A stretch of DNA of 64,000 nt from an uncultured Nitrospira sp. (GTDB taxonomy: Bacteria; Nitrospirota; Nitrospiria; Nitrospirales; Nitrospiraceae): NCBI GenBank assembly GCA_902500775.1, contig CABVRZ010000019.1, forward strand, positions 1-64,000. The letters are read 5' to 3'. Positions within the stretch are counted from its first letter, which is position 1. Each line of letters opens with the position of its first letter. Shown here in pieces: positions 19,866-27,727 of this stretch. The position numbers and the translations under genes are program-made. The notes under the pieces were generated by a model. It ran no database searches, was not told the origin of the DNA, and worked only from the letters and a program-made list of their open reading frames with translations.

Positions 19866-20289
19866 TGCCGGCACACCGTGGTGTTTCTCTCCTCATGTAA
19901 TTAGGAATACATATAGATATATATCGCCTCTCAACTCCTAATCTCTCAGCACCCCCTTGAGACCACACGTCATGGAGTGTTCCTCTCACCCAAACCGGCC
20001 GATCAGCACCTTATCCACTACTTTGTAGGTTCACCCATATCCGTTCATCTTCATACCACCCGCTCTGAACTGAGGCGGTTTAGCTCGACCACAACTATTC
20101 CGCTACAGTCGCCTGTAGGGAAAACCCTTCGAGCGTTCATGAGAAACATTTTCTAACCTACTGATTCATCAATGCTCTTGCTCTCATGTAAGGACTAACC
20201 TGGAACGGCATTACCTTTGCTGTATATCTGACTCAAGTGCCAATGAGTGGCACACATTCTTCTAAAATCTTAAAAAAGGGGTTTACAGA
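19866..20289. other. Intergenic leader region before the repeat-peptide gene
   Basis: The 424 bases hold no gene. They are lower in GC than the flanks, with an AT-rich patch near 19908-19925. A small hairpin, GTGCCA-ATGAG-TGGCAC at 20237-20253, sits in what should be the leader of the next gene. Confidence 0.5.
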
Positions 20290-20526
20290 ATGAAGAGCAT
20301 GTTGATGGCAGTGATGGCAGTGGCAGTGGCAGTCACCTTCAGCGCACCAGCGTTCGCTAGCGACAAGAAGGAAGAGAAGAAGGGTGGCCACGTGGTGGTC
20401 TATGGCGATAAGAAGGAAGAGAAGAAGGGTGGCCATGCCGACACCTTCGGTGACAAGAAGGAAGAGAAGAAGGGCGGCCATGCCGACACCTACGGCGAAG
20501 AGAAGAAGGATAAGGGCGGCAAGTAA
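20290..20526 (+). CDS. Small secreted protein with three DKKEEKKGGH repeats
   Basis: The 78-residue product starts with a signal peptide (MKSMLMAVMAVAVAV, cleavage probably after AFA near residue 23). The mature part is almost only a 15-residue repeat: DKKEEKKGGHVVVYG, DKKEEKKGGHADTFG and DKKEEKKGGHADTYG, then a partial EEKKDKGGK. The DNA repeats (45 bp units at 20362, 20407 and 20452) are nearly identical. The protein should be a soluble, highly charged, probably disordered periplasmic or secreted peptide; regularly spaced His and acidic residues could bind metal. I know no family for it. A very strong terminator follows, suggesting an abundant monocistronic mRNA. Confidence 0.8.
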   Translation: MKSMLMAVMAVAVAVTFSAPAFASDKKEEKKGGHVVVYGDKKEEKKGGHADTFGDKKEEKKGGHADTYGEEKKDKGGK

Positions 20527-20530
20527 GTTT

Positions 20531-20590
20531 CAGCTTGGTTAAGCTGAAGCGAGGGGCTTCCTGCTCTGTAGGAAGCCCCTCGCTTTTTTA
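20531..20590 (+). terminator. Strong Rho-independent terminator
   Basis: A 15-bp perfect stem AGCGAGGGGCTTCCT (20548-20562) and AGGAAGCCCCTCGCT (20570-20584) is followed by TTTTTT. A smaller hairpin, CAGCTT-GGTT-AAGCTG (20531-20546), stands just before it. It ends the repeat-peptide transcript. Confidence 0.92.
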
Positions 20591-20873
20591 GGTGGACAAC
20601 CGCGTACAGCCACTCTCAGCGAGCACCTAGCAAAATCCTTTCCCAAGATTGGCAGGTGCACGGATGGACAAATTCTGACCGAGCCGTACAAATTTGACTT
20701 ACACTCTCTAGCCTCACATCCGTGCCATCGGAGGCGCCTCCCTCCTACTCATTAATATTTCACATAGTTTCTACAGAACCATTTCCGCGTGGGCATCGGT
20801 ACAAACCTTGCGGAGGTCAAGAATCGAGGAAACGCACTCACCCGCACCTTCTGATATAGGACGGCCAAATCCA

Positions 20874-21218
20874 ATGACTCGTTCCTATCATTTGTTTCAA
20901 CTCGGTGTGTTTCTACTCATTCTGACAGCCTGTTCAGCGGGAGACCCCGCCCTCAACCCAGACGTTTTCCCGAATAGTGGAACCGCCACGCTTTCTTGGG
21001 ATCCAAATGCTGGAACGGATATCGTCGGATATAAAATCTATATCGCTACAGCGTCGGGTGCTTATGAGACACCCATTGCCACCACGTCCATAGATGTCAC
21101 AACGTACACCATCGCTGGCCTGACACCAGGCACCACCTATTTCTTCGTCGTCACTGCATTCGACACGGATGGTACTGAAAGCCCGTTCTCAAACGAAGCA
21201 AGCACGGTCATTCCGTAA
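20874..21218 (+). CDS. FN3-domain lipoprotein
   Basis: The 114-residue protein has a signal sequence with the lipobox ILTAC (Cys at about residue 20) followed by one fibronectin type III domain, seen in the pattern ATLSWDPN, DIVGYKIY, YTIAGLTPGTTYFFVVTAFD and ESPFSNEAS. It should sit on a membrane facing the periplasm or outside. I start at the ATG at 20874, which puts the hydrophobic segment right at the N-terminus; a TTG 66 bases upstream would add unlikely residues. It has no operon partner. The 280 bases before it hold only the terminator of the previous gene. Confidence 0.75.
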   Translation: MTRSYHLFQLGVFLLILTACSAGDPALNPDVFPNSGTATLSWDPNAGTDIVGYKIYIATASGAYETPIATTSIDVTTYTIAGLTPGTTYFFVVTAFDTDGTESPFSNEASTVIP

Positions 21219-21305
21219 CGAACGGTCTCCCCTGGTGCAGATTTTTCTAAGAACCATCTCTTGACCCCTCCTCACAGAGAACTGTATAACCTCTACCTCT
21301 GACAT

Positions 21306-21425
21306 GTGCTGAGACAAAAGTGCTGAGTGCTGAGAAGTAATTAGTTTGATGGACTTCATCTGAATGGTGGGCGCATCCTGGAAAGCAGGTCCTTACCTCA
21401 GAACGCAGCACTCATTTCTCACAGC
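21306..21425. repeat. GTGCTGAG dispersed repeat before tRNA-Arg
   Basis: TGTGCTGAGACAAAAGTGC plus TGAGTGCTGAG is followed some 70 bases later by inverted counterparts CCTCAGAACGCAGCACTCA and TTCTCACAGCAG. This is the third occurrence of the family in the window (see 3145-3180 and 12926-12988). Confidence 0.6.
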
Positions 21426-21439
21426 AGTACTCCAAGTAT

Positions 21440-21515
21440 GCGCCCGTAGCTCAATGGATAGAGCATCTGACTACGGATCAGAAGGTTACAGGTTCAAGTC
21501 CTGTCGGGCGCACCA
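21440..21515 (+). tRNA. tRNA-Arg(ACG)
   Basis: A full cloverleaf can be drawn: acceptor GCGCCCG with CGGGCGC, D-stem GCTC with GAGC, anticodon stem TCTGA with TCAGA around loop CTACGGA (anticodon ACG), T-stem ACAGG with CCTGT around TTCAAGT, then A and an encoded CCA. Its 3-prime half is duplicated at 31970-32016, where the integrated element ends, so this gene is the element's attachment site and remains complete. Confidence 0.97.
21469..21515 (+). repeat. attL, 47-bp direct repeat in the tRNA-Arg gene
   Basis: The last 47 bases of the tRNA gene, from GACTACGG in the anticodon arm to the CCA end, recur exactly at 31970-32016. The bases on either side differ, which defines the core of site-specific integration. 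Confidence 0.93.
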
Positions 21516-21557
21516 AAATCAATAGTTTGTAGCCCTACCCCTTCACAGCCTCCTCAA

Positions 21558-21583
21558 TGTAGAGCCAGTGTAGAACGCTACAC
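21558..21583. promoter_or_regulatory. Candidate integrase arm-type sites near attL
   Basis: TGTAGAG at 21558-21564 and GTGTAGAACG at 21568-21577 lie just inside attL; the second is part of the palindrome GTGTAG-AACG-CTACAC. The same TGTAGAA word is repeated in the 230 bases inside attR, as expected for arm-binding sites of a tyrosine integrase. Confidence 0.5.
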
Positions 21584-21624
21584 CGGTTTCCACATGAACG
21601 GTTTAACCACACATGGAGGCTGCC

Positions 21625-22005
21625 ATGAGCAACGCACTCGCAATCGTCGACACCAAAAATCCCGCACCAAAGAAAAAGCGAGAGAAGATCTGCCTGATTG
21701 AAACACAGCCGGAAGCTGACTGGTTCGTCCCCGCCAAAACCAAAAGAGGCAAACAGGTTTGGTACCTACGCTTCCAGATGACGGGCTGGAATCCCCGGCT
21801 GTTCGGCCCGTTCAAGTCGAAACGCCACGGCCTGCTCTTTCTTGAAGATGCTATCGAATGCCTCCAGGAACATGAGCCGGACATGGTGGACGCTGCCAAC
21901 AAACGGATCGTGACGGAACCCTGCTCTAAAGCGTGGCTTCCTATCGTTGAGCATCCCATCGTTGCTCGCGCGAAAGTGGCTTCGGCGAAAGGATCGGGTC
22001 GATGA
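21625..22005 (+). CDS. Small element-encoded protein, unknown function
   Basis: The 126-residue product is basic and has no membrane segment or motif I can name. It contains KTKRGKQVWYLRFQMTGWNP and LFGPFKSKRHGLLFLEDAI, which looks like a small compact fold that could contact nucleic acid. The ATG at 21625 is chosen because GGAGG stands five bases before it. The next gene overlaps its stop codon (ATGA), so the two are translationally coupled. It is one of only two plus-strand genes in the element, right next to attL. Confidence 0.6.
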   Translation: MSNALAIVDTKNPAPKKKREKICLIETQPEADWFVPAKTKRGKQVWYLRFQMTGWNPRLFGPFKSKRHGLLFLEDAIECLQEHEPDMVDAANKRIVTEPCSKAWLPIVEHPIVARAKVASAKGSGR

Positions 22006-22187
22006 TTTCATATGAGATTCATATGCGAGATACAGATGGGGACTGGGTGAAGATCCCGGACGGCTTAACGCACAGGAAACTAGCCAAGGCGAAGGAAGAG
22101 CTCCAAGACAAGAAATGGCATACTGCCCCTTCAGACCGTGTAGCTAGAAATGCACCGCCACCCAGCGACAGGAGTGGGTGTCATTAG
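22002..22187 (+). CDS. Small element-encoded protein coupled to the preceding gene
   Basis: The 61-residue product starts at an ATG that overlaps the TGA of the previous gene (ATGA), a common sign of a real coupled phage gene. The first half (SYEIHMRDTDGDWVKIPDGL) looks like a folded beta-strand segment; the end is polar and less ordered. It overlaps the 3-prime end of the convergent terminase gene by four bases. No function can be assigned. Confidence 0.5.
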   Translation: MISYEIHMRDTDGDWVKIPDGLTHRKLAKAKEELQDKKWHTAPSDRVARNAPPPSDRSGCH

Positions 22188-24169
22188 CTCGGCCACCACT
22201 GCATCCCACGGGACAACACGCGTCGGCCAGGCCGTGGCTGAATGAGCGACACAGCCGGAAGTGGCTGTGTCGCCACGCCAGGCACCTCGGTGCTCGACTC
22301 GGTCAAACCCAGCAAGGGCAAGGGCTTCACCTTGGCCCGCTCGATGATCTGTGCCCAGGCCGCTGTCAGTTTCTCCAGTGTGGTCTTCCGCTGCTGTAGC
22401 CACAGCAAGAGCGTCGCCAGGTTATACACCTCCAAGTCCAGCGGCTCGTTGCGATCCCTTGTCTTCTCATAGCTGTAGCCGACCTGCACATGACTGCGTG
22501 GTTTGTATTTCGGCTTTTTGACTTCGCTCGTCATGCCTTCAAAATATTCCTGGTCGTAGCCGTCACGCCGAGGAAAGTGCATGAACCCTGGCCCTGCATC
22601 GGTGAGCTTCATACGGGCAAAGATGGTATCCTTCAGTGCGTTCGTACCAAGCAGGTAGAGACGAAGACGAAAACTCCGGTGCTTTTTCGGTTCTCGCTTC
22701 GGGATGTCCGGCGCACCTGCCTCACTGCTGCCTTTCAACGCGAAGGCGTCGCCGCGATGTTTCTCGATGAACCGATAGGCCTCTTTCGTGTGATGGCCAC
22801 CGGTATCAACACCAACCGCCTCGACATGCAGCGTCACGCCGTCTTCGTGCTCCCGAGGTAGCTGCAACCACTCGGTCAACTCCATCCACACGGTCGGCAA
22901 CGATGGCGAGCCGTGGAAAATTCTATACTCGATGCTCCACGACTGCTCGCCCGCGCCCCATCCCTTGATCGTGGCCTCCAACCGATTATCCTGCACGTCG
23001 ACCGACGCAATGAGCACGACCACCCCGCGCGGGCATGGCGCCTCATAGACTTCCCGTCGCTGATAGAGGCCCTGGTGCGCGATCTGCTCCACCTTCTCTT
23101 TCCAGGTTTTAGCGAGGATGGTGTTGGTGAAGGTCTTCATGGACCGGGCGTCGCCGGTCTTCATTTTCTGATAGGCTTCGATATATTCCTTCGCGAGGCG
23201 AGACCAGGGATAGGCCCAGCCCGCCGGCTGGTACAACAGATTCAAATGAAACGAGGCGGTCTCTTCGACACGCTCCGGATACGCATGCACCCACTTGGCG
23301 CGGGCGCTGTCCATCATCCAGCTTTTATAGCTTTCGGCGATCAGCTGCTGGCAGCCTTCACACTGATAGGCCGCATCCTCCGGACGCTTCACCCCGTCGA
23401 ACGTATAGAGCAGCCTCTCCCAGACTAAATGCTGGTAATGCCAGCAATGTGGGCACGGCACATGGTAGTGGCCCTGACTGCCGAGCTGGTAATCTCGCTC
23501 AATGCGGCTGGTGTCTTCCAGCGTCGGCGTGGAGAGTTCAAATATTTTGTACCGTGCGTAGGCGGCGGTGCGCTTCTCGATCAGATCACACGGATGCCCC
23601 TGGTCGCCCACGTCTTGCTCGTATTCATCCACCTCATCCAGTACGATGCGCGGCGCGCTGGTTGATCGGGCGCCAGCTGAACTATTGGCCCAGAGAATGT
23701 TAAGAAAACCGCCGAGAAATTCTTTCCGGTAGGTCGTATTGCCGCTGTCGCGCGAGCGGGCTTCTTTGACCTTCTCGCGCAGAGTTGGCGTGGCATGGAT
23801 GACGGGGTCGAGCTTCTCTTTCGTGAGCCGCTTCGACATATCGATAATCGGCTCATAAAACAGCATGGCGGTCGGAGAGCGGTCCATCGTGTACCCCGCC
23901 CAATTCACCGCCACCTGGGTGCCGCCGATTTGCACGGGTTTCATGAATACGACTTTCCGACAGCGATGACGCGGACTCAAACACTCCATGATCTCTTTCA
24001 GAAACGGTGTTCGGCTGGTGCGCCACGGCCCAGGCACCGGCGCGAACGATGGTAGGTGCAGCCGTTCATCGGCCCACTCGGCCACGCTCTGCAAGGGATC
24101 TGGCCGCAAGCCATTGAAGAACGCGCGACGGCGAGCAGCAATGGGCGCGTAGGTCGCTGGTCCAGTCAT
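22184..24169 (-). CDS. Phage terminase large subunit, GpA type
   Basis: The 661-residue protein belongs to the lambda GpA-like large terminases, which pump and cut DNA during packaging. The N-terminal ATPase part has VFMKPVQIGGTQVAVNW (Walker A region near 75-92) and the Walker B IVLDEVDEYEQD near 175. A zinc-binding pair CPHC and CEGC lies in the middle. The nuclease part contains ASVDVQDNRLEA and GVDTGGHHT with the expected metal aspartates. The length is full and no frame damage is visible. The gene follows the small subunit by three bases. In ordinary phages portal and capsid genes come next; here only two tiny opposing genes and attL do. Confidence 0.92.
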   Translation of the reverse strand: MTGPATYAPIAARRRAFFNGLRPDPLQSVAEWADERLHLPSFAPVPGPWRTSRTPFLKEIMECLSPRHRCRKVVFMKPVQIGGTQVAVNWAGYTMDRSPTAMLFYEPIIDMSKRLTKEKLDPVIHATPTLREKVKEARSRDSGNTTYRKEFLGGFLNILWANSSAGARSTSAPRIVLDEVDEYEQDVGDQGHPCDLIEKRTAAYARYKIFELSTPTLEDTSRIERDYQLGSQGHYHVPCPHCWHYQHLVWERLLYTFDGVKRPEDAAYQCEGCQQLIAESYKSWMMDSARAKWVHAYPERVEETASFHLNLLYQPAGWAYPWSRLAKEYIEAYQKMKTGDARSMKTFTNTILAKTWKEKVEQIAHQGLYQRREVYEAPCPRGVVVLIASVDVQDNRLEATIKGWGAGEQSWSIEYRIFHGSPSLPTVWMELTEWLQLPREHEDGVTLHVEAVGVDTGGHHTKEAYRFIEKHRGDAFALKGSSEAGAPDIPKREPKKHRSFRLRLYLLGTNALKDTIFARMKLTDAGPGFMHFPRRDGYDQEYFEGMTSEVKKPKYKPRSHVQVGYSYEKTRDRNEPLDLEVYNLATLLLWLQQRKTTLEKLTAAWAQIIERAKVKPLPLLGLTESSTEVPGVATQPLPAVSLIQPRPGRRVLSRGMQWWPS

Positions 24170-24172
24170 CGT

Positions 24173-24691
24173 TCAATCCGCCTGTGGTTCGTTTTCGACG
24201 ATGCTTTCGATGGCATGATAGATCTCGGCCTCCAGCAGATCCTGCACCTTCCGTTGATCCGTCTCACGCGCCAATTGGTCGGCGATGCGAGTCGGGATGT
24301 TCAACATGGCGTCCCGCACCAGCCTGGCCAACTCAAACCACTCGCGGTCGACGACGTGAACCGGTATGAGTTTGCCGACTTGCTCAAGATATTCCAGCTC
24401 CGTGAGATGGGCCTTGAACATCTCACGGCGCGCCTGCGACTCGATGAATTTCGGATCTTTTTTCGTTTCGGGATCGACCGGATCATTATCCTCGTTGGAG
24501 CTGTAGATCGGCTTGGCAAACGGCACGCGGGCCGCGTGGCGGGCAGCTTCCCGGCGCCGGTCAGCGTCAGCAAAATCGAACGGCTGGCGGTAATCGACCC
24601 CGATTCGCCGCAGTGCCTCACTCGCTGACGACAAAGCCATCCCGGCATGTTTGGCATATTGCGTCAGATAGCCCGGTCTGCTTTTTTCCAT
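24173..24691 (-). CDS. Terminase small subunit-like protein (Nu1 type)
   Basis: The 172-residue protein begins with a helix-turn-helix-like segment (YLTQYAKHAGMALSSASEALRR) as in Nu1-type small terminases that recognise the packaging site. A helical central and C-terminal part follows (KAHLTELEYLEQVGKLIPVH, DAMLNIPTRIADQLARE) that resembles the oligomerisation region and linker. The position three bases before the GpA-type large subunit supports the call. GGAGGAGT stands directly before the ATG. It could specify packaging of this element rather than of a helper phage. Confidence 0.72.
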   Translation of the reverse strand: MEKSRPGYLTQYAKHAGMALSSASEALRRIGVDYRQPFDFADADRRREAARHAARVPFAKPIYSSNEDNDPVDPETKKDPKFIESQARREMFKAHLTELEYLEQVGKLIPVHVVDREWFELARLVRDAMLNIPTRIADQLARETDQRKVQDLLEAEIYHAIESIVENEPQAD

Positions 24692-24838
24692 ACTCCTCCA
24701 CTCCCAGCCCGATTTTCACATTAAAACCAGATTATCCTCCTAAATGCCTCCCAGGAGAGACTTGCCTTGAAAGACGATGGATTCCATTAACAACCGTCAG
24801 ATCATCGCTGTAATAGCCTATTAGCTACAACAACTAAG

Positions 24839-24854
24839 GCTCTTTTTTGAGCCA
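24839..24854 (-). terminator. Hairpin in the gap upstream of the terminase genes
   Basis: GGCTC-TTTTTT-GAGCC forms a short hairpin within the 230 bases between the zinc-ribbon gene and the terminase pair. It may separate the early and packaging transcripts, but it has no T-tract behind it on the minus strand. The gap holds no gene that I can support. Confidence 0.25.
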
Positions 24855-24923
24855 GTGACTAGGAACATTTTGCGATGTCCATCGCCCGTATAAGTTTTTT
24901 TTGCTGGAGGGACCCATGGATAA

Positions 24924-25094
24924 TCATGGAACTTCCAGCTGCTCAGCAATTACAAAACGACGGTCTGCTGTCTCCGTGATCACGACGCCATGATGTGGGC
25001 AGCGCCAATGAACCGTATCACCGATGCGAAGTGGCTCCTCGAATCGGCACCTCGTACACAGACTCGTGAGTCGCCCTCGCAGCTCCTGTAACAT
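24924..25094 (-). CDS. Small zinc-ribbon-like protein
   Basis: The 56-residue product has CTRC early and WRCPHH about 20 residues later, a plausible zinc-binding set, and ends in a beta-rich stretch. Such small proteins are common next to phage packaging and regulation genes. The ATG at 25094 has a weak purine-rich site upstream; a longer frame starting further upstream has improbable residues. It overlaps the 3-prime end of the previous gene by 77 bases in another frame. Moderate confidence because of that overlap. Confidence 0.5.
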   Translation of the reverse strand: MLQELRGRLTSLCTRCRFEEPLRIGDTVHWRCPHHGVVITETADRRFVIAEQLEVP

Positions 25095-25302
25095 TCCCGT
25101 CTTTACCCCACCATGCTTTTTGGGTTGCCAGCAAATGTCCCACGGCAGCCGGTTTGACCGCCACGGTCTCGCCCCGCCGATAATGCCGACCGTCATAGGT
25201 GAACCCGTGTCGCACCATGACCTCGACCGCTTGTTCCCCACTCGGCAGCACTTGAACAAGCTTGCATCGATACCGCCTCACACCAGCAGATACGTTACTC
25301 AT
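25018..25302 (-). CDS. Small phage-type protein, unknown function
   Basis: The 94-residue product contains a small beta-rich core (YRCKLVQVLPSGEQAVEVMV, FTYDGRHYRRGETVAV) followed by HLLATQKAWW, which resembles short head-associated or DNA-binding phage proteins only in general character. The ATG at 25302 has GAGCAGGAGG six bases upstream, the best site nearby. An in-frame ATG at 25440, one base behind the preceding stop codon, is an alternative that would add 46 residues. Located in the minus-strand row between the coiled-coil gene and the terminase genes. Confidence 0.6.
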   Translation of the reverse strand: MSNVSAGVRRYRCKLVQVLPSGEQAVEVMVRHGFTYDGRHYRRGETVAVKPAAVGHLLATQKAWWGKDGNVTGAARATHESVYEVPIRGATSHR

Positions 25303-25441
25303 GGGAACCTCCTGCTCAATCAGCTCGTGGCGGCTCGGATGGTTTGGAGGGATGATCAGGCCCTCGTCTGCTCCTTCGCCAGAACGCCCAGACACCGACG
25401 CCAGCCGTCGACACCGCGACGGCAAATCCACAAGCCTCATC

Positions 25442-26035
25442 TCAGCGCACCGGCAAATCGAATCGCTCGCGCAACGTCTCAAGGACGCGCACGCGCGTGT
25501 CAACCTGCATCGGTCCACCGAGACCGAGACGTTCAAGCACCGTCTGACTCGTTGCGTAGATTTGCACCTGCTCCTGCGCCACCCACGTTTCGATGAAGAG
25601 CTGCTTCATCTCTGGCGGGAAGGTCCCGAGTAGGCGGTCTGCGATCTCCAACCAGGCTGCCCGCCAGGCCCGGCCAAGCTCATTACGCAACTGATCTTCC
25701 CGCCGCTGCCTTGGGCCGATCTCCCCGTGATAGGCGCGCACCTTGCCTTTCAACTCGGCCTCTTCTGTCAATAGCGCGGCAAACTGTTGATTGAGCTCCG
25801 CGCTGCGATCAGGTAGCGACGGGTCAAGCTCGCGCTGCACCTGGTGGCGCCAACTCTCGTCGTTCACCGCTTGGCGTTCCTCTGGGATAACGGCGAGTCG
25901 AGCTTCAGCCCTGGCAAGACTGCCTTCAAGCTGAAGCCGCGTGGTTTGCGCCTGCTCCCGCTCCGCGAGCAACACCTTCAGGTGCTCCGCGTGCTGAAGA
26001 GACGCCTCTGTCTTCATTCGTTTGCTGAACAACAT
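25442..26035 (-). CDS. Coiled-coil protein of the element
   Basis: The 197-residue protein is mostly helical with a long coiled-coil over the first 120 residues (heptads of Leu/Ala with many Glu, Arg and Gln, for example HLKVLLAEREQAQTTRLQLE). The last 70 residues form another helical region. It has no signal peptide or known motif. A scaffolding, DNA-organising or regulatory role is conceivable but not shown. It starts two bases after the stop of the preceding small gene, so the row is tightly coupled. Confidence 0.65.
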   Translation of the reverse strand: MLFSKRMKTEASLQHAEHLKVLLAEREQAQTTRLQLEGSLARAEARLAVIPEERQAVNDESWRHQVQRELDPSLPDRSAELNQQFAALLTEEAELKGKVRAYHGEIGPRQRREDQLRNELGRAWRAAWLEIADRLLGTFPPEMKQLFIETWVAQEQVQIYATSQTVLERLGLGGPMQVDTRVRVLETLRERFDLPVR

Positions 26036-26036
26036 A

Positions 26037-26207
26037 TTAGACCTGCTCCTTCTCTATCCGTTGTAGTGTCGCCATGGCACAGAACGCGATGAACTGCTGC
26101 GTACCTGCCTCGTCATCCGGAAACTGATCCTTCAGCGCGGGCGTGCCTCGCCAGAGGGAGTGGAGCGACTCACCGATGGATTTCTCCGGCGACTGAATGA
26201 CTCTCAC
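26037..26207 (-). CDS. Short GTG-started element gene
   Basis: A 56-residue reading frame starts at a GTG that overlaps the TGA of the preceding gene (GTGA) and ends at a TAA one base before the next ATG. The product (starting MRVIQSPEKSIGESLHSLWR and including FIAFCAMATLQRIEKEQV) has normal amino-acid composition and a helical look. Exact overlap at the front and one-base spacing at the back make this a real coupled gene. It is easily missed because of its size and start codon. Function unknown. Confidence 0.7.
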   Translation of the reverse strand: MRVIQSPEKSIGESLHSLWRGTPALKDQFPDDEAGTQQFIAFCAMATLQRIEKEQV

Positions 26208-26809
26208 TTCGTCCGCCTATCGCTACGGCGCTTCTCCAACAATTCTTTCATAGCCTGACCTCTCGGCGTCTCCATCGCCTCAGCAACCGCCCGCTCCTGC
26301 TCACGTTTCCGGGCGGCCTGGGCGTCTTGCTGCGCTTCACGCGCGAGCCGCTCGTACACCGACCCAATAACGGCATCGAGCGTACCGCGCTGCTTCACAA
26401 ACAAAAAACACGTAAAGTCGTTCCGTAGGGCCTCTTTGACCGACTTCGGCAACGCGTTGTATTCGCGATAGAGTGGATGCCCCACATGTGGGCTCACCGA
26501 AGATGGAGCGCCAGACCGGGCAACCTCGATGCTCGCAAACGGATCGGGATCATCGTCCATATCGCCATAGGGCTGCCCTTGGGATATTCGCGAGAACTGC
26601 GCGGCAGTCAGCACGGGTGGCAAACTCCCGCTATCGAGGCGCTCTTGGCATTCCGCTTCATCACAAAACAATTTGCCAGTCTTAGAGCAGTCAAGCCCCC
26701 ACTGCGTTCTGTATAGCCTGGCGATGGAGGCATCGGTCTTGGCCTCTCTGAGTTGATCAAAGTCGACCGACATGGACGGCTTCATCGTTCTGGAATTGCT
26801 CACACTCAT
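26204..26809 (-). CDS. Element protein with helical C-terminus, unknown function
   Basis: The roughly 200-residue product has a small Cys-containing segment near residue 45 (LDCSKTGKLFCDEAECQERL), an acidic stretch (GDMDDDPDPF) and a strongly charged helical tail (ARKREQERAVAEAMETPRGQ). I recognise no family. Two adjacent ATG codons at 26812 and 26809 follow GGAGGG; I use the second for better spacing. It overlaps the next short gene by four bases. Confidence 0.6.
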   Translation of the reverse strand: MSVSNSRTMKPSMSVDFDQLREAKTDASIARLYRTQWGLDCSKTGKLFCDEAECQERLDSGSLPPVLTAAQFSRISQGQPYGDMDDDPDPFASIEVARSGAPSSVSPHVGHPLYREYNALPKSVKEALRNDFTCFLFVKQRGTLDAVIGSVYERLAREAQQDAQAARKREQERAVAEAMETPRGQAMKELLEKRRSDRRTK

Positions 26810-26841
26810 CATCTCCCTCCTTGGTTGCGCACAGAATAGGC

Positions 26842-27204
26842 TCACGGCAGCAACACCCTTTCCATCTGGCGCTGGCCCTCGAGCATGGATTCGACCGCAT
26901 CCACATAGTCAGCAAACTGGGGAAACCGCTCTTGAATTGAACGGTCCTGTTTCCATCTTGCGATCAATTGGCTCGCGAGCACATCCGGATTGTGCTCCCC
27001 CTCGATGAACGGCGAGGGCAGCTCCTCTCCGTAAGAACGCACGATGTTTTGAATCGTGCAATCGACAAACACAGCCAACACCGCGAGCCAGTCGTCAAGC
27101 CCCAGCCGTTGAATGAGCGCCGCGCAGTTATAGTATTTGCCAATCACCAGCGACAGCGCGTGCGCCTTGAGTTCATCACTGACATGTGGATACACATTCT
27201 GCAT
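26842..27204 (-). CDS. Small helical element protein, unknown function
   Basis: The product (about 120 residues) is helical and acidic, with HALSLVIGKYYNCAALIQRL and LDDWLAVLAVFVDCTIQNIV as its most structured parts. A GTG 18 bases upstream is an alternative start; neither has a clear ribosome binding site. The gene sits between the putative regulatory gene and the charged-tail gene in the minus-strand row and is separated from the latter by 30 bases. Confidence 0.55.
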   Translation of the reverse strand: MQNVYPHVSDELKAHALSLVIGKYYNCAALIQRLGLDDWLAVLAVFVDCTIQNIVRSYGEELPSPFIEGEHNPDVLASQLIARWKQDRSIQERFPQFADYVDAVESMLEGQRQMERVLLP

Positions 27205-27260
27205 GGTTCGAGCATCGCACACTTTTCAGTTTCTTCAGTGACGAACGGTGACGAAGTTCG

Positions 27261-27701
27261 TCATTTTTCGTCACGGCGACAGATCTGAAACTTTCGTCCT
27301 TCGCTGGTGCGTTTAGGTGACACGTGCAGGCACCAACGCTTTGTTTCTCGGACCACATCCCACCGCAAGAACCCGGAGAGCTTCCGGTAGGTCACTCCAT
27401 GCTCCGGCAACACGGCGACAAGGGCACCCCGTAAGCGCTCCGCATCCGCCGTCGATTCCCGCGATTCTTCAATGATGCGTGCAGCCGTGAACGGAACCGC
27501 TCCGGTAATCTGATAAATCGCCTCGTAGAGCACTTCGCACAGTGGTATCGGCACCGCCACATGGGGATCGGCTGAGTTTTCGAGACGGAGGCCTCGAAAG
27601 CCTTCATCGATCGCATCCAGGACCTCGCGCCGGAGATCTGCTAGCAGTGCTCGCTCGCAACGAATCTCGTCAATGAGCGCTCGAAGTTGCTCATCGACCA
27701 T
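27261..27701 (-). CDS. Putative DNA-binding element protein
   Basis: The 146-residue product begins with a helical segment (EQLRALIDEIRCERALLADL) and ends with a likely winged-helix part (TYRKLSGFLRWDVVRETKRW, then CLHVSPKRTSEGRKFQICRR). The ATG at 27701 has AAGGAAG five bases upstream; earlier in-frame starts exist. The repeat-filled region at 27728-27900 lies directly before it, which suggests that this gene is regulated from there or that its product binds those repeats. That link is inference. Confidence 0.5.
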   Translation of the reverse strand: MVDEQLRALIDEIRCERALLADLRREVLDAIDEGFRGLRLENSADPHVAVPIPLCEVLYEAIYQITGAVPFTAARIIEESRESTADAERLRGALVAVLPEHGVTYRKLSGFLRWDVVRETKRWCLHVSPKRTSEGRKFQICRRDEK

Positions 27702-27727
27702 GACACTTCCTTGCGATCGGGCTGGAT

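Noticed and set aside
24924..25259. Full-length 111-residue reading for the zinc-ribbon gene
   Set aside because: The first 55 residues have unlikely composition and are antiparallel in frame to a better supported gene; the shorter form from 25094 is preferred.
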